From positions 372,001-436,000 of the forward strand of contig OZ237745.1 in NCBI GenBank assembly GCA_965178125.1: a stretch of 64,000 nucleotides of DNA. Reading direction: 5' to 3'. Both the position numbers and the translations under genes were made by a program. This stretch comes from Bilabrum cf. latius (taxonomy: Eukaryota; Bigyra: Bicosoecida; Bigyra; Bicosoecida). Of this stretch, positions 1 to 12,567 are shown in pieces (within the stretch, counting starts at the first letter, position 1; each line of letters begins with the position of its first letter). The notes below the pieces were generated by a model. The model was not told the origin of the DNA and did no database searches. It saw only the letters and a list, made by a program, of their open reading frames with translations.

Positions 1-434
1 CTGCATTGTAGATCGTTTTGGTGATTGCAGGCACATCGTGCCGAAGCGAAAATATTGCGGTGTCATTCAATTCATGTGTGTGGCGGCAAGAGTAATATAA
101 CCACATGGCATGCGTCTGGTCGTTTGTGTCAGGATCAAATACCCTGGACATGCTATTGATCCCAAGCAGCCTAGCTGCAACTACGCAGCAGCCTGAGGGA
201 CCGGGCGACATACTGGTACTGGGCAGCCCATTCAATGGTCTTGCAAGCAGCGTGCATGCAACTAGACACTCCATTAAAATGGAAGCTACGTGCATTTCTT
301 TCAATTGAAGCCCAGTAGAAATCTTATTAGCGAAGAAGCCAAAACAGGCAGCTGCTAGGCATCAACTCGTTCTCCTGGTTCTCTACTTTCCGACTATAAG
401 TGTGTGCTACTTCGGATGCAATTTTGATCTGGAT
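1..434. other. Left edge, no convincing gene
   Basis: No recognisable protein. From about 219 to 350 the sequence is a diverged direct copy of about 47357-47490 (both contain GCCCATTCAATGGTCTTGCA). The frame that continues across the hAT insertion site into the endonuclease frame at 3400 is open here back to about 302 if TAG is sense. The left half of an interrupted retroelement-like gene may therefore lie here. The last eight bases (427-434) are the left hAT target duplication. Confidence 0.4.
427..434. repeat. hAT target-site duplication, left copy
   Basis: ATCTGGAT, repeated exactly at 3392-3399 on the other side of the element. Confidence 0.88.
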
Positions 435-3391
435 CAGACCTTACAAAACAGAAAATCAGATTTAGTTAATTTTCGCCGAAGCCATTAAGTAAATCGAGGC
501 TCCGAAAAACCATTAAGGAGGATATTACGAGTATAAATTTATGCAACGTTAGTTTGTAATTAAGTAGATAAACTCATTGGTGCCCTTTGTTTTTTAATTG
601 GATGATTTTTTTTGTGCGTATTGGTCAGTTGCACTTCGCGCAGGCTACGTGGCAGGCATGAAACGGTCCCGGCGGGCACCTAAAACCACTTCCAGAAGAG
701 TTAAATCGCGCACTAGTGTCTCCAATGGTTCATAGAAGGCTGCGGGGCCTAGTTATAGGGACCTCATATCTCACTATGAGAAGTAAGCAGAGAAGTGCAT
801 CCCGCTAACCGCAGCAGCCCTCAAAGCCGAACTTGAAGCGATGATGGACGATGACCGCAAATTAGCGAAGGAGAAATGGTTGAATGTCAAGTATGACTCT
901 GACGGAAAGCCTGTTTTGCCTTGCAAGGAGGTCGTGGGTGGTCATGGTGATGAAAAATCCTAGACAGCGCTGCTGCTGCGACAGCAAGCTCTCGCCGCCG
1001 TGCATGCCAGGTATCACGTGGTCGAAAAATCTGAGGCGATGCTGGCTGGAAATGTCTGGGCCAATCCTAAGCGAAGGCCGCCTATTCGCAGTAGATATGA
1101 TGACATGTTCAGCATTCTGGAGCGTAGCTCTGGTGCTGTGTTCATTGTGCCGAACGCTCTGGCAGAGAAACATGGTATGAAACCAGTTAATGATGGGCTG
1201 GTCTACGCAGAGGGCAGGATATTTGCTTTCGATTCTGTGTTCAAAAAGAACCAGAAAATGCCGGAAGGGAAGTAGCTAGAGCTGCACGTGCCGCCGCGCG
1301 GCATAGCGCGTCACTTCCGCGGAGGAGGGTAGACGACCGTGCTATCTAGCATGTCCAAGCAGAGCCAGGGTATTGCAGCTGATGTGCTCTATCGAATAAT
1401 CCTTGAGGTCGGGATGAAGTCAAACTCGGACGCGGGCGCGTCTAGGCTCCTGCAGATCAGAGCGTGGCCGGACATCATCCGAAAAGCTCAGGCTGCAGGA
1501 GCAGTGTCGCAGTCTACAATGAGGAATCGGCGAGTAGAAGCTGTCTCTGATGACAAAGATGGCATGCTTACCATTCTGCGAGAAAGCTTGCAAGGCGAGT
1601 ATCTTCAGATGGAGTTCGACGGGGGCAACATCAAGGGTGGGTAGTCATCCACCACCAAAGTGTTCGGAGTGTCGATCCGCAGCCTTTCAACTGGTAGGGA
1701 CTTCCTGGTAAGTCTGCAGTTAGTTGAGGGTTCTAGAGGTGCTGATGCTAAAGTGCTCCTTGAAAAGGCCTTAGAGCACGTTGGAGTATCGAAGGATCAA
1801 GTGGTGAGCATCGCGGCAGACGGCGCTGATGACAACCGGACTGCAACAGAGGCATTTGGCCTCTCAGTTGACGATATCGTGGTCTGCGCAAATCATGGCA
1901 TTGCCAGGTTTGCGTCAAATCTGCGGTCGAAGGTTCCATTTCTCAAGGAGTTCTATGCTAGACTGCAGAACATCTTCCGCGTTTCCGGGATGAAGGATCG
2001 GATGGCTGAGCTGACTCGCGCGAAGCTCCGGAAGCCAATGCTCTTCTTTCCAGATACTCGGTGGGGCCTGTTAGCACGACTCATCGACTATCTAAAATAG
2101 AATAAGTACGCTGCTTTGATCAAGCTGCGGCGGGTGTGCATGGTCATTCAAGCCAAGCGGAAGGACAAGACGAGTGGAAAGCTCCCAGGCTTCTTGGTGA
2201 TGCTTGGTGTCAAGAACCCGACTGCTTTGACAGAGGACAGTGAATTGCTGAAGGCTTCCGACGATGACGTCAGAGCTGGCATGCGGCAGGCAATTGCCTA
2301 GTTCGACTACCTCCACTCCAAGCTTCAGTACACCAACGAGGTGTCCCGGCTTGTGGAAGGGGACGACTACTTGCTGTCCTCCGTCCATAAAGTTACAAAG
2401 CTCTTGGAGAGGGTGGGAAAATCAGCCGAAGCAAGTGCTGCAGAACTGGAGAGCGCTAAATAGGACCTAACGAAGGACGGTGTGTCGCGGGAGAAGGCTG
2501 ACGAGCTGGTGCGAGGGGTCAAGGAAGCTTGCGATCAGACCCACAAGTCGTGGAGCAGAACCACTGAGAGAAAGGCACGATACTTCCAGGCCATGAAAAC
2601 AATTTACGGTTGCTTGTAGCATGGCAGCCCGGTGCAGCCAGTTCACTCTGAGGCTGATAGGAACGAGCGTGATGCAGCTCTGGTTGCACTTCGTGAGATT
2701 GCGAAGTGGCGGAAGCTCAACGCAGACATGCTTGAAACTGCTGTGGAAACCGCGCGCATCCTGCATGAGAACAAGATAGTGCTATTTGATCGTTCCTGTG
2801 AGGTCGGTAAAGCGTGGAGGAAATATGTGCAGGATGTGAAGGACAAGCTTACAGGGTCCGACCAGGAGCAGTTGCTTCACTACGCCGAGGCCATGCGCGA
2901 TGTTGCCAACCTACGCCTCAACAGCTCGAACATGGAAAGAAAGTTTTCCATGCTCGCTGCTGTGTGCAGCAATCAGCGGCAGGGAAGCCGACGCATCAGT
3001 ACAGTCCAGGATGTCATGCTACTTCGGGCAAACCCGACGACATTCATCGAAGACTGGGCATCGAGATGGATGTCGCGCAGCGGACTTCGTGCAAAAGCAC
3101 CGGAGATGCGAGAAGACCTGCGTAAGGTTCTAGATGGTGGAGGTATACGTGAGCAGGACGAATGGTGCCAACTTGGCCTTGGCGACGTCGAGATCGACAC
3201 AGATGGTGCGGCCACTGGAGCTCAGGAGTCCGCGGATTTGCCTGTTGCGGGTGCTACGTGATCAAAATATCCATAGATATTCATATTAAGACCATAATTT
3301 GTACATATATATGTGTTTCGGCCCTTAATTTACTTAATTTACTTAATGTCAATTTACATAATTTCTGAGGGCCCCAATCTTGTGAGGTCTG
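435..3391 (+). mobile_element. Intact hAT-superfamily DNA transposon
   Basis: The element is bounded by short terminal inverted repeats: CAGACCTTACAA at 435-446, and the inverse of CAGACCTCACAA ending at 3391 (11 of 12 matching). It is flanked by a perfect 8-bp duplication ATCTGGAT at 427-434 and 3392-3399. An 8-bp target duplication and a terminal CAG are hallmarks of the hAT superfamily, and the only gene inside is a hAT-like transposase. The unmutated duplication suggests a fairly recent insertion. Confidence 0.88.
841..3261 (+). CDS. hAT-like transposase, UAG read as Gln
   Basis: One frame of 806 codons ends in TGA. It is interrupted only by eight TAG triplets (961, 1273, 1330, 1642, 2098, 2299, 2461, 2617), which I read as Gln. 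The residues fit an RNase-H-like hAT core: a first Asp in SIAADGADDN, a second in FPDTRWG (the D-x-TRW signature) and a C-terminal Glu in SSNMERKFSML followed by an Arg-rich stretch, as in the hAT dimerisation region. The ATG at 841 is the first in frame. The frame stays open back to a TAA at 784 and reads a Cys-containing stretch, so an upstream exon with a BED-type finger is possible. The gene fills the element bounded by the hAT ends. Exact subfamily not determined. Confidence 0.8.
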
Positions 3392-3399
3392 ATCTGGAT
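3392..3399. repeat. hAT target-site duplication, right copy
   Basis: ATCTGGAT, the partner of 427-434. Removing the element and one copy joins a frame that stays open into the downstream endonuclease-like gene. Confidence 0.88.
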
Positions 3400-3421
3400 T
3401 CCTCGGTCTGTTCACGATAAC

Positions 3422-5677
3422 ATGATACGTTTTCGTTTTACCGGTTCTAACCTTCATGTAGGACACCTCAGTCAAGTGGCTCGGACCATACGTCAATTAC
3501 TGACTATACTTCCACCCTCGCGAGGGGGATCCAACCTCGCGTTGATCGATGATGAGGACAAGATGATTGCGAAGGGCTTGGGGGCATACATGGATGTTGT
3601 GCCTTACATCCGGAAAATTGCCCAGGCAGACAAACAAACAGCCCTGGTCGATGCAACGATAGCAAGCTTCGACCCGATGACTGAAGAGAGAACGATGCAG
3701 CTAGCACCACTTACACTTGTGGACAATCCACACGACGAGGCAACAGCAGCATTCCGGCAGGTCATTGAGCATATCGCAACTCCATTCTAGAGAGGAAAGG
3801 AGCACGAGAAGCAGAAAAAAGCCTACGACGTGATTCCAGTAGACCTTCTGGCTGTACCTAGATGGTTCGCTGCGTTGTGGGACGAGGACACGGAGGATAC
3901 GAGACTGCAGAAGAAGAGGACTCGACAGCTATCAAAGCTGAAGTTCCCGAGCGCGAAGGACCCGCAGGCGATCGATGTGTATGCCTAGCGCATACGGAAG
4001 ATGCGCTAGCTTGCGGCGGGGATTCGGGAGTACAAGACTCTGGACGCGTTCGCGGCGTGGAGGATCAAGGGGGAGAAAGCGGCAGCACCAGGAGGACACA
4101 ACCAACGAGAACTGTGCAGAATGTACGATCTTGCAACTATTGCTCGCGTACTATTCCAACCCGGTTTCAAAGGTGGTTTAGTTCCTGAGGCTGGTCTGGC
4201 CGACCCCACACTGCGAAGATAGGTACGTGAGGCTCGATAGAGTCTCAATGGCCTGCTCGCAGCTGGATCGAACCGCCTCATGATTGCTGCCCCTACCAAA
4301 GGGCGTCACATGGAACCGCACATATTCCGTCAAGCGATGTGTGATCGACTGCAGATACCGTCTCCCACACAGGTATAGACCTGGGACGATTTGTGTCCTT
4401 ACTGCAATGACGGCAGGACGAGGTTCTCGGAGAGTAGAACTCATCATCTTACTTGCTCGAAAGCAAGGAAGTTCCAAGGCAGCGTAGCCTACGCCAGGCA
4501 TAACGCTCTGGAACGTGGACTCCTGGCCATCATAAAGAGGAGCGGAGCGAGCAACATCCGCACTCAGAAGATGGGGGAGATGATTGGCATCAGGAGGGTG
4601 CCAGATGTGTCCGTGAAGAATGTAACGGCGGAACAACTTGCTGAACATCGTACCAAGCAGGGAGCCAACATTCCGTACGGATACGAGAGGCTGGAGACGA
4701 CGGACTGCAAGGCAGACATCTCATTCGCTCTTGAGGGCAAACAGTACGCGATCGATGTCACCGTCTCTGACCCCCTCAGTCAGTGTTACGTGCAGACTGG
4801 CCATCACCCGACACGTGGATCCGAAGAACTGCCAGGGGCAGTGCTACGGGCTGCAGAAGCCGCAAAGTACAAGAGCTATTCTCTGGAGGTGCCGAAGGGG
4901 CTTCTGGAGGGCGGTGAGCTGCCTGTGGGTGTGAAGGTCATGCCGAAGTGCGTGCCAAAGAGTGGGATCACATTGATCCCTCTCGCGGCCCTAGCCAACG
5001 GCACACTGAGTGCATCGCTCATCGGATTCTTGCAACTGCTGGCCAAGCAGATCAAGAAGAAGCTGGGCGATTCCAGAGATGACAGAAGAAAGATGCGGAA
5101 TATGGTCGCCACGTGGGTTTCAGACCTTTCTCTGGCTATCTCCAGAGAGAATGCTGTAGCACGGCATAGTATGTTTGTTGAATTAGAACATGACATCAAG
5201 GCCTGCCATCTGGAATTCGCAGACAGCGACGACTCGGAAGACGACTGGAGTCATGTGCAGGACTTCAAAAGACGCAGGGTCAGCGCGTCGGCTGCGGGGC
5301 TGCGGTACCCGCGCAATGGTAAGGGGGTAGATTCCGAGGATGTGGATGGGGTCTCGCTCGATGCTTCCGAGGGAGAGAGCGACAGCCAGACAGAAGCTTC
5401 AGATCTGTCGGACGACGATACGAGCCAGCAGAGCGAGGATGGTGCCGAAGCTGGTGAGTGGAAGCGACCGAAGGCAAGTAAGCGAAGACGGTTCTCGGAA
5501 GAACTGTCCAGTCTGTCTGAGCTAAAGGATGATGATCGAGATGAGGATGGTGTGATGCCGTCAATTTCACTTAGTCCCGCGAACTTCAGGAATGTCGTGA
5601 ACGCGGAGCATGCAGTGGTTAAGGTTTCTCAGTAGAGTGCTGACACCAGGCCTGCGAAACGTGCGCGAAATGACTGA
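3422..5677 (+). CDS. Retroelement-like zinc finger plus endonuclease-type protein
   Basis: A 751-codon frame ending in TGA with only TAG interruptions (the first at 3788, the last at 5633 shortly before the stop). Near residue 323 a CPYC...HHLTC finger follows a stretch resembling the thumb/C-terminal region of non-LTR reverse transcriptases. Downstream, ADISFALEGKQYAIDVTV has the D...D-x-V pattern of the PD-(D/E)xK restriction-like nuclease carried by such elements. The last third is acidic, Ser-rich and ends with a basic KRARND-like tail. No palm domain with a catalytic Asp pair is visible, so this is either the 3' part of a LINE-like element or a derived host gene. The hAT element sits just upstream, and the frame remains open across its insertion site, so the true start may lie to its left. 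Function inferred only. Confidence 0.5.
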
Positions 5678-6064
5678 TTAGGGCGGGGGGTTTGCAAGAG
5701 GTCCTTTGTAGCGTGTTGAACTTTCAAGAAGAAGATTAAAACCTTCATGTTACCCTGATGCCTGCGCAGCTGCGGGTCCGATGCCTGCAATGAGCGGACC
5801 GGGTTCTCTCTCGTGCAGTTTGTTCGTTCTTTTTGGTCTGACACTGATGGGATCCTTCAGTGCATGAGTTGCCTAGAGGATCAACGGCTCCACAGCTGCT
5901 GCTGTTGGTGGGTGCGAGGGCTTGTCCAGCAGCAGCGTGCCTGTGTTAGGCGGGGAGGAGGCTCATGCAGCTCTGCGTGGATGCTCTGCTCCAGTTGGAC
6001 GCGCAGGGCGTGGAGGAGACGGCCCCGGGAAACTGTCCTGTGCAGCTCCCATTGTTCGGTTATC
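5678..6064 (+). pseudogene. Gap holding a copy of the BTB gene 3' end
   Basis: About 90 bases (5948-6037) match 10984-11073, the BACK-domain end of the downstream Kelch-BTB gene. The copied frame reads GRRLMQLCVDALLQLDAQG, against GRRLMQLCADALLQLDAQD in the intact gene. Similarity stops on both sides, so this is a broken duplicate. Nothing else is recognised in this gap. Confidence 0.75.
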
Positions 6065-9000
6065 ATGATGCTTGACCCTAAATCAGATTTTAGAATTCAG
6101 ATCGGATTTAGCCACTTTGGAGGACAAGACAAGAAGAAACATCTTCTATTCACGCAGCTCAAAATGAGCCACATGTATCACTCTCTTTTGTTACACTCGT
6201 TTGGCCTCATGCCTTCTCCTGAGCACGACGATGCAGTCGAGTATATGGCCTCCGCTCTGGAGAGCTACCTTGAGGACCTCGGGACGGACGACCCAGAATA
6301 GGAGTTTGTGCACGATCTGGTACAGCCATTCTTGCACGACATGGGTGTATCGGATGAAGCGATATCTCATGGTCTGGCGGGCCTACTGCGCGGGATGTCT
6401 CGCATGGCGAAAGCAGCTGAATCCAAGGCTGGGCCCGCCTCATTTCCATTCGGTGCAGACAGGTCCGACAAAGTGGGTATTGATAAATCGGCAAGTTACA
6501 GTCTGGGACACACAGGCAAGGAGACTCTTGGTCGCGCGATCTCGCACGGATCTTCGGCGGGCGACGACCACGCAGTAGAGACCGGCACGATGGCTGGGCT
6601 GATGAACATCCTGGAGGATCCGCAACGAGAGTCGCGAGGAAAAGGTGTGGCTAGACGCCGTAGTCGCAATGGAAAAGGTAGGCGGCGCCGCCGTGGTCAA
6701 AATGCCCAGCTCGCGCAGTCATCGTGCGGGGCCGGCCTGCACGGGAGCGCAGGCGTAGGCGCAGGGACAGAGTCGGGTACTGGAACCGGGGAAAGGACAG
6801 GGAGTGCCAAAATGCAAATGTTGGCCGAGTCTTAGGGATCGTTTTCTGCACTCCCGCCTCAGTGGGAACGGTCCTCGCAAGCGGTGCATAAGCTTCGGGA
6901 GGCCTCGGAACCGGTTGCAACCTTCATTGGTTCCGCAGCGATGTGCGGCGCCACAGGGCACAGAGGACTGCAGGTGCGGAGGAGCGCGACGGCTGCTGCG
7001 GCGAAGAAAGGGAGAGGGTCAGAAATAGAGGGCAAGGCAGCCGGATCCATGGTGCGGCAGGACTCCGCTCTTGACTAGGCAGCTCCAATCGGAAAAGCAA
7101 TGGCATACATGTTGCAGGATGAGCAGGTGCTATCGGGCCTGCAGAAGGAACTCGCGGAGGCGCAGCGAAGGTTCCCTGGGTGCAGGCTGTCGCTGACCGA
7201 CGAGCCCCGCAAGGGGTTGGTGCTGTCCGTCAGGGCACTCGTCAGGACAGACAAGAGCGGGTTTGTGGCCCATATTCCGATGCAGTCCTTTGGAGAACCC
7301 GAGAGGAGGCCGAAGGTGAGGCTGGAAGTGGTGGACAGTGCGGCAGCGAGGCGCGCTGCAGCCGCTCTGGTGGGCGGCGGGTCCGTCGGCACGGCCATTC
7401 CAGCTGCCAACAGCGATCAGGGCTGGATCTCCCCTGCGATGCTGGGCTCGCTGAGTCGATCCCTGGAGCAAGTCGCCGTGATGAAGGTCCAAGAAGAGGC
7501 CCAGAGGTGCGCAATTGAGGACCACATGAAAGGTCTGGTGCCTGGATGGATGGGCAGGCTTGTAGAGGAGGTGCTCAAACATTGTCTGCATGCAGCTGCG
7601 AGAGCAGTAACTAAGGCCAGAGCCAAGCAAGCCGGTATGTCTATGGACGCGTACAAGCGCCAGCATGACGAATCCACCGCGCCCTCAAGCCATGGTGCTC
7701 TGACAACAGACCTGGCTGCACCAACCTTGCGGAGGGAATGGTCGCTACTGGAGGACACTGCGGGCAAAGGCATCCAAAAGAGGAGGAAGCAGGTAGCCAA
7801 GGAACTTGCGCAGAGCCTTGTATCATCCGATAGCGTCGCCCAATTTTCCGTCGGAGAAGCTCGCGTAAACCGAAGCACGGAGATGCTGCAGAAGGGTGTG
7901 GCCGGAGTGGGTATCAACAAAGAGATGGTCAAGACGTCAGTGCTGGGGTCGAACTTCCCTGACATGTATCGAGATGCTGCCACCTTTGTGCTGCTGGGGA
8001 GGCTGTATGTGTATGGTGAGCCCAATCGGAGGCACCTCTTAAGCATCGCGCCCGGGTCAGGCACACACCAGTGGGTCCACATTGAGCGCATGTCGACGCT
8101 CGATTGTTACCCACAGCTACGCCATCACTTTGCCCACCCCATGAGCAACGGCGAGGTGCTGATACACGCCGACCGGCGCTCACACAGCCCTGGGTTTTTC
8201 AAGCTGAAGGTGACGGCAGACCGTGTCGAAACACCGCAGGGGGGCACTACGCGGCGCGACAGGTGCACCATTACAAAGCTGCATGTGACGAGAGACTATT
8301 CAACGAAACATATCGAGGAGCGATATGGGTCTGTGTCGGTTCGGCTGCCGGGCGGGCGCCGCATTGTTGTTCTCGGTGGGCTCTAGCTGCCTCAAACTAT
8401 CCTCCCGCAGCTAAAATTGGCTCATGGCCAGGCCAAGGCACTGCCTGTCTATGCCGCGGAATACGCTGTCACGTAGCATCACTTGGTGGCTTTACTGGAC
8501 TTGTATCCCACTGGCAGCCAATCCAGGCGAGTTTACACGAGCGGGGCCATCCCGGAACGGCTGGTGGAGCACCGGGCCGTTGCATGCGGGCACAACGTGG
8601 TGGTGGTAGGAGGTGAGCCCTTGGCTCTGAGACAGGGGCTGACCGATGCTCGCGTGCTAGACTGCAGGCGTATGGTGTGGTATAACGTCGTGCTGCCGGC
8701 CGCGGCTCTGAAAGTCAGACCCAGGATCGATCCCATGCTCGCGAGGCTACCAGGAGCCACTGGGGTGCTGCTGTTTGGAGGCAGCATGGCAGACGGGACG
8801 CCCCTCGGCAGCCTGTACTCTCTCATGGTGGACATGACCACTGCAACGATGGACCCATCGGAGGTGCGCGCTGACGCAGAGAGCGAGATGGCGTAGCTAC
8901 GGGTGCAGCTGGACAAAAACCGCGCATTGCTCCGAAGGCTAGAGAGCATCGGCCGCGAGCTTATCACCGCCGATGATCTTACCAAAGTTGCTCACGCTCG

Positions 9001-11263
9001 CGTAGACATCGAGCGACTGAATCGGTTGCTGCGGCGGTCAATTGATGATGCGGTCAAGATTGAGCTGGCGAAACACGAAGTGCAGGGTCGCTGGGAACTG
9101 CTTCATACCAAGGGGAAGAACCCAACGCTTGTTGCAAAGAAGAAGGCATTGCCAGGTGCTACCGAGGTGCCGTCGTATTTTGACATCAGCCCGGTGGCAG
9201 CACAGGGCTCGATCGAGCGGCTTGGTAGCTCGCTCATCGTGTTCGGTGGCGTGTGGGCCGATGCAGAGCGCCGAAGCACCAAGCCAAACAAGAAGGCGTT
9301 CCTGATAGACTGCAATCAGCAGACCGTGAGGATCGCCGCGTCGCAGCTGAACTTGAACATCGCGAGGCTATGGGAAGAGCAGCTGCTTGTGGACGTACTG
9401 ATCCGGTGCCGCGGAGGGCAGACCATCCCGGCACACCGGTCGATTCTCACGCTGTTCTTGCCCTACTTCAGGCGTGTGTTCCGCGAGTTCCACGAGCTCG
9501 CGCTGGAGGGTGACAGCGACGATGACAGCGACAGCGACGATGACAGCGACAGTGACGCGTCAGATGACGGAGAGGAAGACGAGGAAGATGTGGACGAAGA
9601 GGAGGTGGAAGAGGAAGAGGTGGACGAAGAGGAGCAGTTCAGGAAGGCGCTGCTTGCGGACCTTGCAGAGCACGCGGGAGAGGACGCTGGGTACACTGTG
9701 GCCACGGTGACAACCAACTTATAGGATGGTACTGATGCAGACGATGACCACCCGGAAGGTGCACTGCACGGTGGAGACGATGGATTCATGACGGAACTAG
9801 ATGTCGAAGCTGCGGTCAAGGCGGCCCTGCGGCGGGCCTCGAGCATGGGTGCATGCAGCGCGGGAGGAGGGGGTCCCGTTGCCGCCCCCACCAAGGGCGC
9901 GTCGCTGCTGATGCCTCCTCTGGACCCCCCGGATGGCGTGATGGAGATCGAAGAGGACATGGATGGCGAGCTGCTGAAGCTCATCTTGGAGTACATATAC
10001 ACTGGCGGGATCGAGGTGCCTGCGGAGCGGGTGCAGGACGTGCTCGAGCTGGCCACGCTGCTGGGGCTGCATGTGACAAAAGAGGAGGCCGAGAGAGAAG
10101 AGGCCCGCAAGGTCGCTGAGAAGGAAACCGTCAAGGAGCTGAAAGCGGACCGGATGCGTGCGGGCGGTGGTGGCTCGAAGGACCTGAGGAAGAAGAGCAA
10201 GAAGTCTTCCAAGACGGCAAAGAGGAGGGGCCCGCCACCTCTCGAGTCCAGAGAAGTGCTGGATGGCGGAGTTGAGGCGCTCCGGCTGGGTAAGCTGGTG
10301 GAGCTGTGCTAGATGTCTCGCGGCGGTGGGGTGTCTGTCAACCGGTCGCCCACGATCGGACACGCATCGCCGGCGATGAGGGCGCACCTCCGGACGGGCA
10401 TTCTTCGAAACGAGGCCGTGGTAGAGCAGGAGAAGGCGGCCATCGCTGAAAAGGCTAGCGCAAATGCGGGTGGTACGATGTCGGCAGCAGCAGCTGCAGG
10501 CAGCGGAGTCAGTGATGAGGACGAAGACGGTGCGGGTGGCGGTATGGACGACGCTACTACCGGTTTTGACGATATAGTAAGTCCGTTTGTGCCTGTGTCG
10601 CTGGCGCACGTGGCCGGCTGCGACGTCATGGTGGTCGCGGGCGACGAGTCCGTGGCCATCCCTGCCCACCGCGCCATCCTGGCGGCCAGGTCACCCTACT
10701 TCCGGTCATTGTTCAACGCGGGCATGGCGGAGAGCAGAGCCGCCCGCGTGCCTGTGGGCATTGAAGACGCAGGGAGGGAGGTGACGGAGGCGTTTGTGCG
10801 GTTCCTATACGATGACTCGCTGGCTCGGCTGGAGCCAGACGACGCCCCTGCGCTGCTGACGCTGGCCAACCTGCACATGCTGCCGAGGTTGGCCAGCATG
10901 TGCGAGAGGCTGATGCTGAAGTCGTTTGACATGAGCGATCCCGAGAGCGTGCTGGGTATCTACTGCTTTGCTGCGTACCAGGGCCAGGCGGGGAGGAGGC
11001 TCATGCAGCTGTGCGCGGATGCTCTGCTGCAGTTGGACGCGCAGGACGTGGAGGAGGCGGCCGGTCACCTGGCTGGAGAGGTGGACCGGAGCGTGCTGGT
11101 GCAGCTGCAGCGGACGCTTCGGCAGGGCAAGGGTCGGAACTTTGGCGCGGTTGACTTGCCGGGTGGTCGCGGCGGCAAAGCTGGCGAGGGAGCAGGTGAC
11201 GATGCAGGCAGCGGGGAGATGGAGGCTTCCGATGGTCCGGCAAGCGGAGCTGGGCTTGGGTGA
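6065..11263 (+). CDS. Giant Kelch-BTB-BTB/BACK protein
   Basis: A single 1732-codon frame to TGA with eight TAG codons (6299, 6833, 7076, 8384, 8474, 8894, 9722, 10310) and no intron needed. The N-terminal third is basic and low in complexity. Kelch-like blades follow (GRLYVYGE near 8000, VVVVGGEPLAL near 8600, GVLLFGGSMADG near 8765, SLIVFGGVWAD near 9235). Then come a first BTB domain starting VDVLIRCRGGQTIPAHRS (about 9389), a second starting CDVMVVAGDESVAIPAHRAI (about 10620), and a BACK-like segment to about 11080. The first BTB is split by about 170 residues of Asp/Glu-rich sequence. Kelch followed by two BTB domains is the LZTR1-type order, and such proteins are usually CUL3 ubiquitin-ligase adaptors. 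That role is inference. The start is uncertain: ATGs at 6065, 6068 and 6164 are all in frame. Confidence 0.72.
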
Positions 11264-12520
11264 GTTGTTTCATCTTGCCAAACAAGGTGCACTTCTGCTA
11301 GTCATGTTTTGAACATGTGTGTGGTATTTTATATGTCCGATCCTTGTAATCGGTTGGTTCCAAATCAAGTGTTCTCAACACTTCCTCATCCGCAAATGGT
11401 CGGGTGATCCGATCCCTTGATCTGGGTCACTCGTCAACCACACACCCTCACCTCCACTTGCCCGGCCTGTGCCTCCCCCTTCCAATCCGCCGTATCAACC
11501 AGGTGACCCCACCAATCATATCCTCCTCCACGAATCCTCCACCCGCTTGGTAAACCGTCACCCCTCCCTACTCTGCCCTGACCCCCCCCTCACCCCCTCT
11601 CGCCCACCCCTAGCCGCCGCTCCTGCTCGTCCTTTACTGGACTGGCCTCCTCGACCACGCTCTCTCCTCCACTTCGCTGCATCGCACCTTACTTTGCACC
11701 TCGAGCGGGTACCGCGCCCAAAGCGCGACCTCAATCTCAGAGACCTCATTGGCCTCACCAACCAAAATACCAACCGTTTCCCTCCGCCCGTCATTGCTTC
11801 GTAGATCCCTTCTATCATATGGACCCAATGACCGCATGCCGAAGGATCGAGGGCGCTTCGGCCGATTTGAGCCATGTCGTGGTAGCTCGACGCAGGTCGT
11901 GCTGGGGGTCTCGTGGAAGCCATATCCGAGTTCTCCGGGTCGATGAGGGCCCGGCCAGCGAGCCCGGGGAACCACCCATTGGCATTGGCGTTGGAGCCTG
12001 TGGCGTGAACCACACGCACACGGTGCAGCGTCTGGGGGTGCACCCGCGGTTGGCCGCTTTGAAGGCGTCGAGGACGCGCGCATGCCTAGTTAAGCACCCA
12101 CCCGCCCTCGGGGTGGAAAATACAGAAATACATTGTTGGGTAAAGATTCCGTAAGCACCCAGATGCACCGTCGCCCCCGAAGGGGTTTGGGTGATCACCT
12201 AGATCCAGAGGAGCCCTAAAACAAGGACTACAAGACCCCCGACCCCTTCAGGCCAAAGGCCCCCCGTTCTCAGCCTATGCCGCCGAGTTCCCATTCTTCG
12301 CCATCAGTGTGGTCCCCCACAGGCCCCCAGCCTGTTGCCTTCACAAGTAGAAAGCATACAGGTGCGGAGCGTGTGCCCGGCACAAGGCGCGGTCCAGTCC
12401 CACATCGGGGTCCCCGGTCGAGACCCACCATTTCCTCCTCCATGACCGTCTCTGCGTCTCACGATCCTGGGTGGTCGTTGTCGTTGGGTAGTGTGTGCTT
12501 TGACTCAATCTAATCCGGTA
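11264..12520. other. Intergenic, nothing recognised
   Basis: Short C-rich stretches and overlapping small open frames on both strands, none with recognisable domains. No tRNA, rRNA or repeat identified. Confidence 0.5.
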
Positions 12521-12523
12521 GTA

Positions 12524-12567
12524 GCGCCGCGCGCCTACAATAGCGTGAGCGGAACCTAATTTGGCCG
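12524..12567 (+). repeat. Left inverted repeat of the 3.3-kb segment
   Basis: Contains GCGTGAGCGGAACCTAATTT, the inverse of which occurs near 15776-15797. Confidence 0.8.

Noticed and set aside
3450-5750. A 5'-truncated LINE with AACCTTCATGT as target duplication (about 3449 and 5740)
   Set aside because: The left copy lies inside the open frame of the endonuclease-like gene, which continues upstream; the 11-bp match may be chance.
9797-10669. Minus-strand 290-residue open frame
   Set aside because: Shadow of the BTB protein, no domain.
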